Assembly (NCBI RefSeq): GCF_036090055.1
Contig: NZ_CP107970.1
Span: 3,040,501-3,104,500, forward strand
Length of the DNA stretch: 64,000 nucleotides
Reading direction: 5' to 3'
From: Nocardioides sp. NBC_00368
Lineage (GTDB): Bacteria > Actinomycetota > Actinomycetes > Propionibacteriales > Nocardioidaceae
The notes beneath the pieces were generated by a model, which saw nothing but the letters and a program-made list of their open reading frames with translations, was not told where the DNA came from and did not search any database. The position numbers were made by a program, and so were the translations under genes. Below are positions 25,269 to 33,575 of this stretch, piece by piece. Positions within the stretch are counted from its first letter, which is position 1. Every line of letters starts with the position of its first letter.

Positions 25269-26330
25269 ATGCCAACCAAGCCAGGCCGGCGCCGGCGGAT
25301 CGCGGTCGTAGCGGGCCTGGCCCTGCTGCTGGCCGCCACGACCTGGTTCCTGTGGCCCAACGCCGCCCAGGTGCGCAACGTCGGCTCCGACTCGCTGCCG
25401 ACGGTCCCACCACCGGCGAGCGCGACGCCGACCCCCACGCCCTCGGCCGATCCCAGCCCGACGGCCTCCTCCACCCCGCCGACGCCGACCCCCACGCCGT
25501 CGACCGCCCCGGAGCGTACGAAGTCCACGACCGCGGCCGCACCGCCGGCCAAGGGGTTCCCGACCCGCGAGTCGGCGGGGCTGCCGGACGGCTGGCGGCC
25601 GGAGCGCACGGTGACCGGTGACTTCTGGGTCCGGCACCGCGGTGCGGTCGTGGAGGACCTGCGGATCACCAACGGGGTCATCTACGTCACCGCACCCGGT
25701 GTCACGCTGCGCCGTATCGAGGCGATCGCCTCGGTCGTGGTCAACGACTACAACGGCCAGTGCAACGCCGGCCTGCGGATCGAGGACTCCGACTTCGTCC
25801 GGAGCAGCGCGCCCACGACCGAGGAGGCCTGGCCGGCGGTCTCGGCCGGCGGCTACACGGTGAGCAACGTCGTCATCGACGGCGTCCCCGAGGGGCTCCG
25901 CGCTTCCAACAAGGAGCGCTGCGGCGGCGTCAAAATCCATGACTCCTACGTCCGGGTCACCTCCCCGGACGTGTGCAGCGACTGGCACGGCGACGGCCTG
26001 CAGGGCTACGGCGGCGGCAAGGTCACGGTGCGGCGTACGGTGATGATCCTCGACGTCAAGAACAACTGCCACGGCACCGCCCCGTTCTTCAACCCCACGG
26101 GTCAGGGCAACGACTCGGTCGACATCGACGGCCTGGTCGTGGCCGGCGGGGGCTACCCGTTCCGCAACGGCATGCCCGGTCCGGTCCGCAACCTCTACGT
26201 CGTCGACCAGAGCTGGGTCTACAACCCGCTCGACGTGGACTGCTCGGTGGTCACCGAGTGGAGCGCAGCGGTCGTCACGATGGACTCGTCCGGCCAGCCC
26301 GTACCGATCCGCGACCTACCCTGCGAGTGA
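25269..26330 (+). CDS. Membrane-anchored parallel beta-helix protein (2 of 3)
   Basis: Predicted 353 residues: basic N-terminus, one membrane helix (IAVVAGLALLLAATTWFLW), a Pro/Thr/Ser linker to about residue 95, then FPTRESAGLPDGW and beta-helix rungs such as VEDLRITNGVIYVTAPGVTL and GVKIHDSYVRVTSPDVCSDW. Four to six cysteines in the domain may form disulfides. The C-terminal domain is over half identical to the next gene by eye, so this is a tandem duplication. Probably a wall-associated polysaccharide-modifying or binding protein; no catalytic residue is assigned. Confidence 0.8.
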   Translation: MPTKPGRRRRIAVVAGLALLLAATTWFLWPNAAQVRNVGSDSLPTVPPPASATPTPTPSADPSPTASSTPPTPTPTPSTAPERTKSTTAAAPPAKGFPTRESAGLPDGWRPERTVTGDFWVRHRGAVVEDLRITNGVIYVTAPGVTLRRIEAIASVVVNDYNGQCNAGLRIEDSDFVRSSAPTTEEAWPAVSAGGYTVSNVVIDGVPEGLRASNKERCGGVKIHDSYVRVTSPDVCSDWHGDGLQGYGGGKVTVRRTVMILDVKNNCHGTAPFFNPTGQGNDSVDIDGLVVAGGGYPFRNGMPGPVRNLYVVDQSWVYNPLDVDCSVVTEWSAAVVTMDSSGQPVPIRDLPCE

Positions 26331-26338
26331 CCTCCGAG

Positions 26339-26374
26339 CCCCCGAAACCGGCCATTTATACCGAGTTTTGGGGG
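26339..26374. terminator. Hairpin after beta-helix gene; also contains operator-like site l
   Basis: CCCCCGAAAC (26339-26348) pairs with GTTTTGGGGG (26365-26374) over 10 bp with one G-U pair and a 16-base loop, 9 bp after the stop. Inside it, TACCGAGTTTTGGGGG (26359-26374) resembles the class-I operator except at the last base, so the two interpretations overlap. Confidence 0.45.
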
Positions 26375-26443
26375 TGCCTGTCAGGGAAGGATCAAACGTA
26401 GTGTCGATGCCGTTGCCGGTATCCCATACGAACAGGTGCATTC

Positions 26444-27616
26444 ATGCCCTCGCACAGCATGCCCCCGAGCACGCATCGACGACGGATCGACCGACCTCCC
26501 CACGACTCCCGCAGGACCACCCGGTGGCGACGTACCGCCTTCGCCAGCGTCCTGGTCACCCTCGTCACCGGCGGTGCCCTGTGGACGTTCGGACCGGCGA
26601 CCGCTCATCCTGAGAAGGTCGGCGTCCGCTCCGACCACGCGGCCCCTGCGGTACCGGGCCATCGACCACCAGGTCGACGCCACCGTGCATCGCCCACCGT
26701 CGCACCTCCGACCCTGAGCCCCAGCCCGTCGCCGAGCATCAGCCCGAGCGCGCCATCGACCTCTCCGAGCTCACCGAACTCCCCGGCCGGCGCTCCGACG
26801 ACCTCCGCCTCCACGCCCACCTCCGCCCCTCCCTCCGGTGGCTTCCCGACCCGCGCCTCGGCCGGGCTGCCGGACGGGTGGCAGCCGAAGCGGGCGGTGA
26901 CCGGGACCTACACGATCAACACACCGGGAGCCGTCGTCGAGGACCTGCGCGTGACGAACGGGACGATCAACGTCACCGCCAGGAACGTGACCCTGCGCCG
27001 GGTGCAGGCCGTCGGCTCGGTGATCGCGAACTACACCAGCGCCACCTGCGCGACCGGTCTCGTCATCGAGGACTCCGAGATCGTCCGTGGCACGGCCCCG
27101 ACGACGGACGACGCCTGGCCGGCGGTCACCTCGGGCGGCTACACGGCGCGCAACGTCCTCATCGACGGCGTCCCGGAAGGCTTCCGGGCCCAAGGCAGGT
27201 CGGCCTGCGGCGGCGTGGCGATCCATGACTCCTACGTACGCGTCGTCTCCCCCGACGTCTGCACCGACTGGCACGGCGACGGCATCCAGGGGTACGGCGG
27301 CGGTGCGCTCACGGTTCGGAAGACCGTCATCGACTTCGTCGACACGAACAACTGTGGCGGCACCGCCCCGTTCTTCTACCCCGACCAGGACAACGCCGCC
27401 GTCGACATCGACGGCCTGGTCGTGAGCGGCGGTGGCTACCCCTTCCGGCTCGGCACGCCGGGCAGCGTGCGGAACCTGTACGTGATCGACCGGAGCTGGG
27501 TCTTCGGGCCGCTCGACGTCAGGTGCAGCCTGATCACCCAGTGGCAGGCGTCAACCGCGACGCTGAACTCCGCCGGCCAGCCCGTCGTGGTGCGCAACCT
27601 GCCCTGCACGACCTGA
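26444..27616 (+). CDS. Membrane-anchored parallel beta-helix protein (3 of 3)
   Basis: Predicted 390 residues, a paralogue of the preceding gene. A basic N-terminus with Arg-Arg-rich stretch leads to one hydrophobic helix (FASVLVTLVTGGALWTF). A 100-residue Ser/Pro/Thr linker follows, then FPTRASAGLPDGW and rungs VEDLRVTNGTINVTARNVTL, GVAIHDSYVRVVSPDVCTDW. ATG 26459 is an alternative start. The last 66 bp overlap the convergent Wzy-like gene. Function unknown; same anchored layout as the other two beta-helix proteins here. Confidence 0.8.
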   Translation: MPSHSMPPSTHRRRIDRPPHDSRRTTRWRRTAFASVLVTLVTGGALWTFGPATAHPEKVGVRSDHAAPAVPGHRPPGRRHRASPTVAPPTLSPSPSPSISPSAPSTSPSSPNSPAGAPTTSASTPTSAPPSGGFPTRASAGLPDGWQPKRAVTGTYTINTPGAVVEDLRVTNGTINVTARNVTLRRVQAVGSVIANYTSATCATGLVIEDSEIVRGTAPTTDDAWPAVTSGGYTARNVLIDGVPEGFRAQGRSACGGVAIHDSYVRVVSPDVCTDWHGDGIQGYGGGALTVRKTVIDFVDTNNCGGTAPFFYPDQDNAAVDIDGLVVSGGGYPFRLGTPGSVRNLYVIDRSWVFGPLDVRCSLITQWQASTATLNSAGQPVVVRNLPCTT

Positions 27617-28876
27617 GCGATCCGTACGTTCCAGACGCGTGACCGCGCTGCCCAGCCCGAGCACGAGGAAGATCGTGCCCATCGTCATCGGGAAGGCGAA
27701 CGCGTCGAAGAAGGCGAGCCCGGCGAAGCCGGCCGCCGCGGCCCCGATGAGCGAGATGACGAGGTCGCGCGTCTTCGGGTCCTCACAGGCCCGATAGACC
27801 CGGGCGAGCTGGATGAACGTCGCGACGACGAACGCCGCGAAGAGCAGCACGCCGATGATCCCGACGCTCACCATCATCTGGAGGTACTGGTTGTCGAAGA
27901 TGCGGTACTTCGGCAGGAAGGTCCCCAGCCCGCGCCCGAAGAACGGGTTGCGGTCGACGAAGAACCAGGCCACCCCGTAGCTGTCGGTGCGCGAGGTGAC
28001 GCTCGGGTCCTCCTCGGCGCCGACGAACATGCCGGTCACCGAGTTGATGATTCGGGGCGCAACCAGGAACACCAGCCCCAGCCCGCCAACCGCGAGTCCC
28101 AACACCAACGCGCGCTGCTTGCGCGACCAGCCGATCATGCAGACCGCGACCGCGATGGCGGCGCCGAGGTAGGCCGACCGGCTCGAGGAGGCGGCGATGA
28201 TCATGCAGATCAGCATTACCGGGGTCCAGCGGACGAGCGGGTTGAGGTTGCGGTGCTGGAAGCCGACATGGAGCGCGATCGGCACCAGCATCCCCATCAG
28301 GGTGCCGTACTCGATCGGGCTCAGGGCGGTCCCGGCTGGGCGTACGAGGCCGTTGCGCATCGCCAGCTCGACCGTCGTCATCGGGGTCAGGACAGGGATC
28401 GAGATCCGGTCGACGAAGATCTGCCGGGCGAAGAACTGGGCCAGGCCGAGGACCGCGAGGAAGCTGCCGCCCACGACCAGGCGCCACACCAGCACATGGA
28501 CCCTGGCCATGCTCGGGATGGCGTCGCCGGCGAGCAGCAGCGTGCCCACCCAGGAGACCATCGCGAGGATCGCGACGTCGGCCGGGCTCACCTCGTCGCG
28601 GCTGATCGGGCGCGACATCGCGATGACGTAGGTGATCCCGACGCTGAACAGGAACAGGGCCAGCATCAGCCGCATCGGCTGCGGGGGCCGGCTCTCCGGC
28701 AGCGGCCGGCCGATGCTCAGCAGCATCCAGATCGCGAAGCTGCCCAGACCCATCAGCATCGAGACCGACCCGGCGCTGCCCAGCGGCCGGAAGACCAGCC
28801 AGGACGGGATCACGAAGACGGCGAACGTGTAGAGGCTCAGCCACGTCACCGCATCGACACCACGGCGTACGGCCAT
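27551..28876 (-). CDS. O-antigen ligase/polymerase-like membrane protein (Wzy-like)
   Basis: A 441-residue protein with about 11-12 membrane helices and a large extracytoplasmic loop near residues 275-330 containing SRTDSYGVAWFFVDRNPFFG, the FFGRGLG-type signature of the Wzy_C/O-antigen ligase family. It should polymerise repeat units on the outer face of the membrane. It starts 10 bp after the Wzz-like gene, with GAGG eight bases upstream of the ATG. The 3' end runs 66 bp into the convergent beta-helix gene, an unusually long antisense overlap for two full-length genes. Confidence 0.87.
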   Translation of the reverse strand: MAVRRGVDAVTWLSLYTFAVFVIPSWLVFRPLGSAGSVSMLMGLGSFAIWMLLSIGRPLPESRPPQPMRLMLALFLFSVGITYVIAMSRPISRDEVSPADVAILAMVSWVGTLLLAGDAIPSMARVHVLVWRLVVGGSFLAVLGLAQFFARQIFVDRISIPVLTPMTTVELAMRNGLVRPAGTALSPIEYGTLMGMLVPIALHVGFQHRNLNPLVRWTPVMLICMIIAASSSRSAYLGAAIAVAVCMIGWSRKQRALVLGLAVGGLGLVFLVAPRIINSVTGMFVGAEEDPSVTSRTDSYGVAWFFVDRNPFFGRGLGTFLPKYRIFDNQYLQMMVSVGIIGVLLFAAFVVATFIQLARVYRACEDPKTRDLVISLIGAAAAGFAGLAFFDAFAFPMTMGTIFLVLGLGSAVTRLERTDRSGRAGQVAHHDGLAGGVQRRG

Positions 28877-28886
28877 CGCTGCTACC

Positions 28887-29621
28887 TCATCCGTGGAGGC
28901 GTTGGACGACGTGGTCGTCCCGGACGCCCCGACCCTCGCCGAGGTCGTCGAGGTCGTCCTGATCGGGCTCGTCGTCGGCGACGTCCTGGGCGGCGAGCGA
29001 CGTGCCCCGCTCCTCGCGGGCCAGCCGGCGGCGCAGCGCGATCCCGTCGATCGCATAGATCAGCACCGCGGTCATCGCGATGCCGAGCACGACCGCCATG
29101 ATGCGGGCCCGCAGCGGCCCGCTGCCGTCGATCGCCGCGGTCTCGTCCAGCGCGAGCGGTCGCGAGCGCAGCCGGGCGTTGCCCTTCGCGTTGACCTCGT
29201 CCTGGAGCCGACCGAGGGTCTCCGGGATGGAGTCGGCGACGAAGTTCAGCGCCGTGATCGCGTTGGCCTCGGTATCCGCGCTGACGTCGATGGCGATCAC
29301 CGGCCCACGCGTCGACTCCTCCATCGAGACCGTGACCGAGGCACCCGGGGTGACCTCGGCGATCGCCTCCTGAGCGGGCGCGCTGGTGTAGTACGCCACC
29401 ACGACTCGGGCCGGCAGGTCGAGTCCGCCGAGCCCCAGGAACGGGTTGCCGCCGGGGCCGACCGCGTTCTTCGACGGGAGCATCAGGACGAGGCCCCGGG
29501 CGGTGTAGGACGGTGCCACGAAGGCCGACGCGCTCCAGCCGAGCACTCCGGTCAACAGGATGCCGACGACCGCGAGATACCACCGCCGCCGGATCGCACC
29601 GACGAACTCCGACAAGACCAT
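28887..29621 (-). CDS. Wzz-like chain-length/polysaccharide co-polymerase protein
   Basis: Predicted 244 residues. An N-terminal helix (WYLAVVGILLTGVLGW) and a C-terminal helix (IMAVVLGIAMTAVLIYAI) flank a 150-residue extracytoplasmic domain, the topology of Wzz/KpsE proteins. The acidic tail ends without a tyrosine-rich kinase partner. I chose ATG 29621 over the ATG six codons upstream: TACGTT (29634-29629) is a -10 and ATG 29621 is 53 bp from operator g, matching the leaderless pattern. It forms an operon with the Wzy-like gene. Confidence 0.8.
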   Translation of the reverse strand: MVLSEFVGAIRRRWYLAVVGILLTGVLGWSASAFVAPSYTARGLVLMLPSKNAVGPGGNPFLGLGGLDLPARVVVAYYTSAPAQEAIAEVTPGASVTVSMEESTRGPVIAIDVSADTEANAITALNFVADSIPETLGRLQDEVNAKGNARLRSRPLALDETAAIDGSGPLRARIMAVVLGIAMTAVLIYAIDGIALRRRLAREERGTSLAAQDVADDEPDQDDLDDLGEGRGVRDDHVVQRLHG

Positions 29622-29673
29622 GGGCCCGAACGTACCCATCCCGGATCGGCCCGGACCGACCTCGCCGGGCTCC

Positions 29674-29689
29674 TACCCGATTTGGGCGA
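29674..29689. promoter_or_regulatory. Putative class-I activator operator, site g (divergent)
   Basis: TACCCGATTTGGGCGA has one deviation from TNCC-N8-GGNA. Rightward TAGCGT (29729-29734) begins 40 bp away and the ATG is 53 bp away. Leftward TACGTT begins 40 bp away and the ATG is 53 bp away. This is the most symmetrical example. Confidence 0.75.
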
Positions 29690-29741
29690 TGACCCCGCTG
29701 ACCTGGCCGGACATGGCGGCCCCGGACCTAGCGTTCAGGGC

Positions 29742-30416
29742 ATGGCGCTGTGGGACCTGCTACGGGCGATGGTCCGGCGATGGCCGTTCGTCGTGGTCGG
29801 CGCGATCATCACGCTCGCCGTCGCCAACTACGCCAGCCAGGACCGGAGCATCTACTGGACGCGTACGGATCTGGTCTTCCTGGCCCCGAAGAACGCGCAG
29901 TACCCGAACGCGCTGCGGGCGACCTCCGAGGACCTGGTGATCACCGCCGGCGTGGTGGGCAAGCTCGTCGCCGGCACCCGGCAGGTGCCGAAGTTCACGG
30001 CCACCGACGCGGGTCTGATCGGGATGGGCGTACGCGACGGCTGGACCGTCCGGCTGCCCGACACCGGCGGCCAGTGGGCGCCCAACTACACCGACCAGTG
30101 GCTGATCATCGAGGTCGTCGGCTCCGACCCGGAGATCGTCCGCGAGCGCAAGGAGCAGCTGGTCGAGGACATGACGGCCGCGCTGGACCGGGTGCAGGAC
30201 GAGTACCAGGTCGCCCAGGCCTTCCGGATGACCACCAAGGAGGCGCCCGGCTCGACCGTCGTCTACCCCGTCGGCGGGAGCTCGAAGCGGGCGTTCGCCG
30301 TCTCCGGGATGCTCGGCGCCGCCGCGACCCTCTACCTGGTCGTACGCATCGACCCGATCCTGCTGCGACGCCGGGAGCGCCGCACCGAGACCCTCACGGA
30401 GCCCGACGGTGCCTGA
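29742..30416 (+). CDS. Second Wzz-like membrane protein
   Basis: Predicted 224 residues with two terminal membrane helices (WPFVVVGAIITLAVANYAS and AFAVSGMLGAAATLYLVV) around an extracytoplasmic domain. It is similar in layout to the divergent neighbour but has little sequence likeness. Probably a polysaccharide co-polymerase or a partner of one. The ATG is leaderless after TAGCGT. The last 8 bp overlap the flippase gene, so these two and the glycosyltransferase at 31886 form one operon. Confidence 0.72.
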   Translation: MALWDLLRAMVRRWPFVVVGAIITLAVANYASQDRSIYWTRTDLVFLAPKNAQYPNALRATSEDLVITAGVVGKLVAGTRQVPKFTATDAGLIGMGVRDGWTVRLPDTGGQWAPNYTDQWLIIEVVGSDPEIVRERKEQLVEDMTAALDRVQDEYQVAQAFRMTTKEAPGSTVVYPVGGSSKRAFAVSGMLGAAATLYLVVRIDPILLRRRERRTETLTEPDGA

Positions 30417-31893
30417 CACCCAGCACGGACACGGCCGCCCCCATACGGCCCTCGCCTGGAGCATCGCGAACACCGCCGTGACGAAGCTCGGCACGATGGT
30501 CGTCGGCATCCTCGTCGCGCGGTTGCTCGGGCCGGAGAGCTACGGCACGTACGCCGTCGCCTTCCTCGCCCTGATGGCGGTGCTGAGCTTCAACGAGCTC
30601 GGGGTGAGCCTCGCGATCGTGCGCTGGAAGGACGACCCGCGCGAGATCGCGCCGACGGTGACCACGATCTCGGTCGCCGCGAGCGTGCTCATCGCCGCGG
30701 GGATGGTGCTCGGGGCCGGTCCCTACGCGCGGGCGATGGGCGAGCCGGACGCGGCGGTGCTGGTGGCGCTCTTCGCCGTCCCGGTGGTGCTCAGCGGGAT
30801 CACCGCCACCCCTGCGGCGCTGCTGCAGCGCAACCTGATGCAGGGGAAGCGGATGCTCATCGACCAGATGGCCACGCTCGTGGCGGTGCCGGTCATGCTG
30901 GGCCTGGCGCTGGCCGGCGCGGGCCCGTTCTCGCTGGTCATCGGGCATCTCCTCGGCGTGGCCGTCACCACCGTGATGTTCCTGCGGATGTCGCCGCTGC
31001 CGTGGCGGATGGGGCTCTCCCGGTCGCACGCGGTCGCGCTCCTCCGCTTCGGCACGCCGCTCGCGGTGACCAGCATCCTGGTCTTCGCGGTGGGGTTCGC
31101 CGACCAGATCGTCATCGGCAGCGCGCTCGGCGCGACCGCGCTGGGGTTCTACGTCGTCGCCTTCAACCTCTCCAGCTGGCCGGTCACGATGCTGTCGAAA
31201 CCGTTGCGGCAGGTCACACCGGTGATCTTCTCCCGGCTGCAGCGCGACCCGGAGGGGATGCGGCACGCCTTCTCCCGGCTCTCCGCGCTGGTGCTGACCG
31301 TGACGCTCCCGGGCTGCTCGGCGCTGGCCGCGCTGGCGCCGGAGGTGATCCGGCTGGTCTACGGTCAGGTCTGGCTGGCGGCCGCGGCCCCACTTCTCTG
31401 GCTCGGCGCGCTGGCGGTGCTGCGGATCTCCTTCGAGCTCGCCTACGACTTCCTGGTGATCGCCGGCTCGACCCGCAGCCTGATGACGATCCAGATCGTC
31501 TGGCTGGTCGCCCTGGTGCCGGCGCTGCTGGCGGGGGCGACCTGGGACGGCGTCGGCGGTGTCGGTCTGGCCACGTTCGCGGTCGGGCTCGTCGTCATCC
31601 TGCCGCTGCACCTCTTCTACCTCGCCCGGGCCGGGATCGGGCTCGGAGGCCTCGCGGCCGGAGCCGCCCTGCCAGCCGTCGGCGCTGTCGCCGTCTGGGT
31701 GGCGGCGATCGGGCTGCGTGCCGCACAGCCGTCGGTCTGGGTGACCTGCGCGGTCACCGGTCTGGTGCTCGCCGCCGTCTGGGCGGTGCTGCTGCGGCGC
31801 CGGCGCGAGGACGTCCGCTGGTTCCGCTCCGGTGCCGGCTCCCCCACCCCGACCGAGCCCCCCTCGACCCGGAGCGAGGACGTCCATGTCTGA
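30409..31893 (+). CDS. Polysaccharide flippase, MOP/Wzx-like (second)
   Basis: Predicted 494-residue polytopic membrane protein, about 14 helices. IANTAVTKLGTMVVGILVAR and LLGPESYGTYAVAFL are typical of the MOP superfamily export proteins. GTG start overlaps the Wzz-like gene by 8 bp and its own stop overlaps the next ATG by 8 bp. It is only distantly like the flippase at 7805. A Wzx, a Wzy and two Wzz-like proteins in adjacent operons imply a Wzx/Wzy-type assembly route. Confidence 0.9.
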   Translation: MPDTQHGHGRPHTALAWSIANTAVTKLGTMVVGILVARLLGPESYGTYAVAFLALMAVLSFNELGVSLAIVRWKDDPREIAPTVTTISVAASVLIAAGMVLGAGPYARAMGEPDAAVLVALFAVPVVLSGITATPAALLQRNLMQGKRMLIDQMATLVAVPVMLGLALAGAGPFSLVIGHLLGVAVTTVMFLRMSPLPWRMGLSRSHAVALLRFGTPLAVTSILVFAVGFADQIVIGSALGATALGFYVVAFNLSSWPVTMLSKPLRQVTPVIFSRLQRDPEGMRHAFSRLSALVLTVTLPGCSALAALAPEVIRLVYGQVWLAAAAPLLWLGALAVLRISFELAYDFLVIAGSTRSLMTIQIVWLVALVPALLAGATWDGVGGVGLATFAVGLVVILPLHLFYLARAGIGLGGLAAGAALPAVGAVAVWVAAIGLRAAQPSVWVTCAVTGLVLAAVWAVLLRRRREDVRWFRSGAGSPTPTEPPSTRSEDVHV

Positions 31894-33448
31894 CCGTCTC
31901 GACGACAACCACGCCACCCTGGAGCAGATGTACGCCGCCGCAGCAGCCGCCGGGAGACGGCGCCCGCAGCGCGCGGCCGCCCTGGCCCAGGCCGCGGCGG
32001 AGTTCGCCTGGGGCAACCACACCGGCTGGTTCGCGTACGAGCCGCTCGAACTGCTGCTGGGCGACCTCGGCCGGTCGCTCCCCTCGACGTCCGCGCCGGT
32101 GCCCGGGCCGCGCACGCTGCACGTGGTCACGCAGATGTACCAGAGCGGGGGCCACACCCAGATCATCGCCGGCTGGACCGACCAGCTCGCCGACCGTTCC
32201 CACGAGATCGTCGCCACTCGGCACATGACCTCGCCGCTGCCGGCGAAGATCGCCTCCCGGCTCGGGGACCGGGTCGGGCTGACCATGCTCGACACCGCGC
32301 CCGGGTCGCTGATGCACCGCGCCGCGCGGCTGCGCGCGCTCGCCTCGACCGCCGACCTCGTGGTCTCCCACTGCCACCCCTTCGACGTGGTCCCCGCACT
32401 CGCGTTCGCCGACCGCCGCGGCCTGCCGCCGGTGGTCTACATCGACAACACCGACCACGTCTTCTGGGTGGGTGTGCGGGCCTACGACCGGGTCGTCCAC
32501 CTGCGCCGCAGCGGCCAGGATCTCGCCCTGCACCGTCGCGGTCTGCCGATGGAGCGGTCGGTCCTCCGCAACCGCCCGCTGGCCGTCCGCGGCCGCACGA
32601 AGCGGCGCGAGACGGCGAAGCCCCAGTGGCAGATCCGCTCCTCCGACGTGCTGGTCGTGACCGCCGCCGACTCGAGCAAGTTCCAGGGCGGCGACACCTA
32701 CCTGGCGGCCGTCGAGGCCGCCGTGGCCGCCGAGCCCCGGCTGCAGTGGCGGGTCGCCGGCCCCGACCCCGAGTCGGAGCCGTGGGCGGGGCTGGCGCGG
32801 CGTACCTCCGGGCGGATCCAGGCCGTCGGCATGCTCGCCGACGTGGCCCCGCTCCACCACGCCGCCGACGTCTACCTCGACTCGTTCCCGTTCGCCGGGC
32901 TCACCTCGCTGCTCGAGTCGGGCGGCCTCGCCAACCCGGTGGTGACCTTCCGCGGCCACCGGCCCGAGTGTGCGGTGTGGGGCTCCGACTCCCCCGGTAT
33001 CGACCATCTGATGCTGCGGCCGAAGACCCCCGACCAGCTGCGCGACACCCTTCTCGACCTCGTCCGGCGCCCGCGCGAGCGGATCACGCGCGGCACGGCC
33101 ACCGCCCAGGCGATCCTCGAGTGCCACACCGGGCCCGGCTGGGTCACCGACGCCGAGTCGCTCTACCGGATGCCCCAGCTCCTCGACGACGACTTCGTCT
33201 CACCCGTCCGTGGCCGCGGCCACCTCGACCTGCTCACCGTCTCCGTCCAGGCGACCAACCCGTTCAGCCGCACCTCCGCCGACATCACCGCCGGTCTCCT
33301 CGGCGCGATGCCGCTCACCGACCGGATCTCGCTGTGGCGCCAGACCCGCCGCGGCGGCGCCGGCCGCGTCCGCGACCTCGCGCCCGAGTGGGCTGCCGCG
33401 GCGGTGCGGGCGCGGTTGCGGCGCCGGCGTGACGTGATACCCGGTTAA
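31886..33448 (+). CDS. GT-B-like glycosyltransferase
   Basis: Predicted 520 residues. The central part holds TLHVVTQMYQSGGHTQIIAG and a donor-type domain with VLVVTAADSSKFQGGDTYL, VGMLADVAPLHHAADVYLDS and FPFAGLTSLLESGGLANPVV, as in large GT-B proteins. The N-terminal 60 residues are helical and Ala-rich. GAGGA precedes the ATG. The stop codon TAA (33446) lies inside the palindrome ATACCCGGTTAACCGGGTAT, so the terminator-like sequence is part of the coding end. It is the last gene of the operon that starts at 29742. Confidence 0.78.
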   Translation: MSDRLDDNHATLEQMYAAAAAAGRRRPQRAAALAQAAAEFAWGNHTGWFAYEPLELLLGDLGRSLPSTSAPVPGPRTLHVVTQMYQSGGHTQIIAGWTDQLADRSHEIVATRHMTSPLPAKIASRLGDRVGLTMLDTAPGSLMHRAARLRALASTADLVVSHCHPFDVVPALAFADRRGLPPVVYIDNTDHVFWVGVRAYDRVVHLRRSGQDLALHRRGLPMERSVLRNRPLAVRGRTKRRETAKPQWQIRSSDVLVVTAADSSKFQGGDTYLAAVEAAVAAEPRLQWRVAGPDPESEPWAGLARRTSGRIQAVGMLADVAPLHHAADVYLDSFPFAGLTSLLESGGLANPVVTFRGHRPECAVWGSDSPGIDHLMLRPKTPDQLRDTLLDLVRRPRERITRGTATAQAILECHTGPGWVTDAESLYRMPQLLDDDFVSPVRGRGHLDLLTVSVQATNPFSRTSADITAGLLGAMPLTDRISLWRQTRRGGAGRVRDLAPEWAAAAVRARLRRRRDVIPG

Positions 33449-33500
33449 CCGGGTATTCCTGCACTTCTCTGGCAGTGCAATGCCAGAGAAGTGCAGGAAT
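33437..33500. repeat. Left inverted repeat of the DUF559 unit: two fused palindromes
   Basis: ATACCCGGTTAACCGGGTAT (33437-33456) is directly joined, sharing AT, to ATTCCTGCACTTCTCTGGCA (33455-33474), loop GTGCAA, and TGCCAGAGAAGTGCAGGAAT (33481-33500), a perfect 20-bp stem. The same two palindromes occur in reverse order at 34637-34700. Confidence 0.88.
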
Positions 33501-33575
33501 TGCCTGAGCGCTGTTGCGCGTGTGGCTGCAGAGAACCCACGATGTGTGGATCGGTACGGACGCAAGGAATCTGCC

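Noticed and set aside
26339..26374. A firm class-I operator before the third beta-helix gene
   Set aside because: The site overlaps a hairpin that explains its right arm equally well, and the distance to the start is out of line, so it was kept only as a weak relative.
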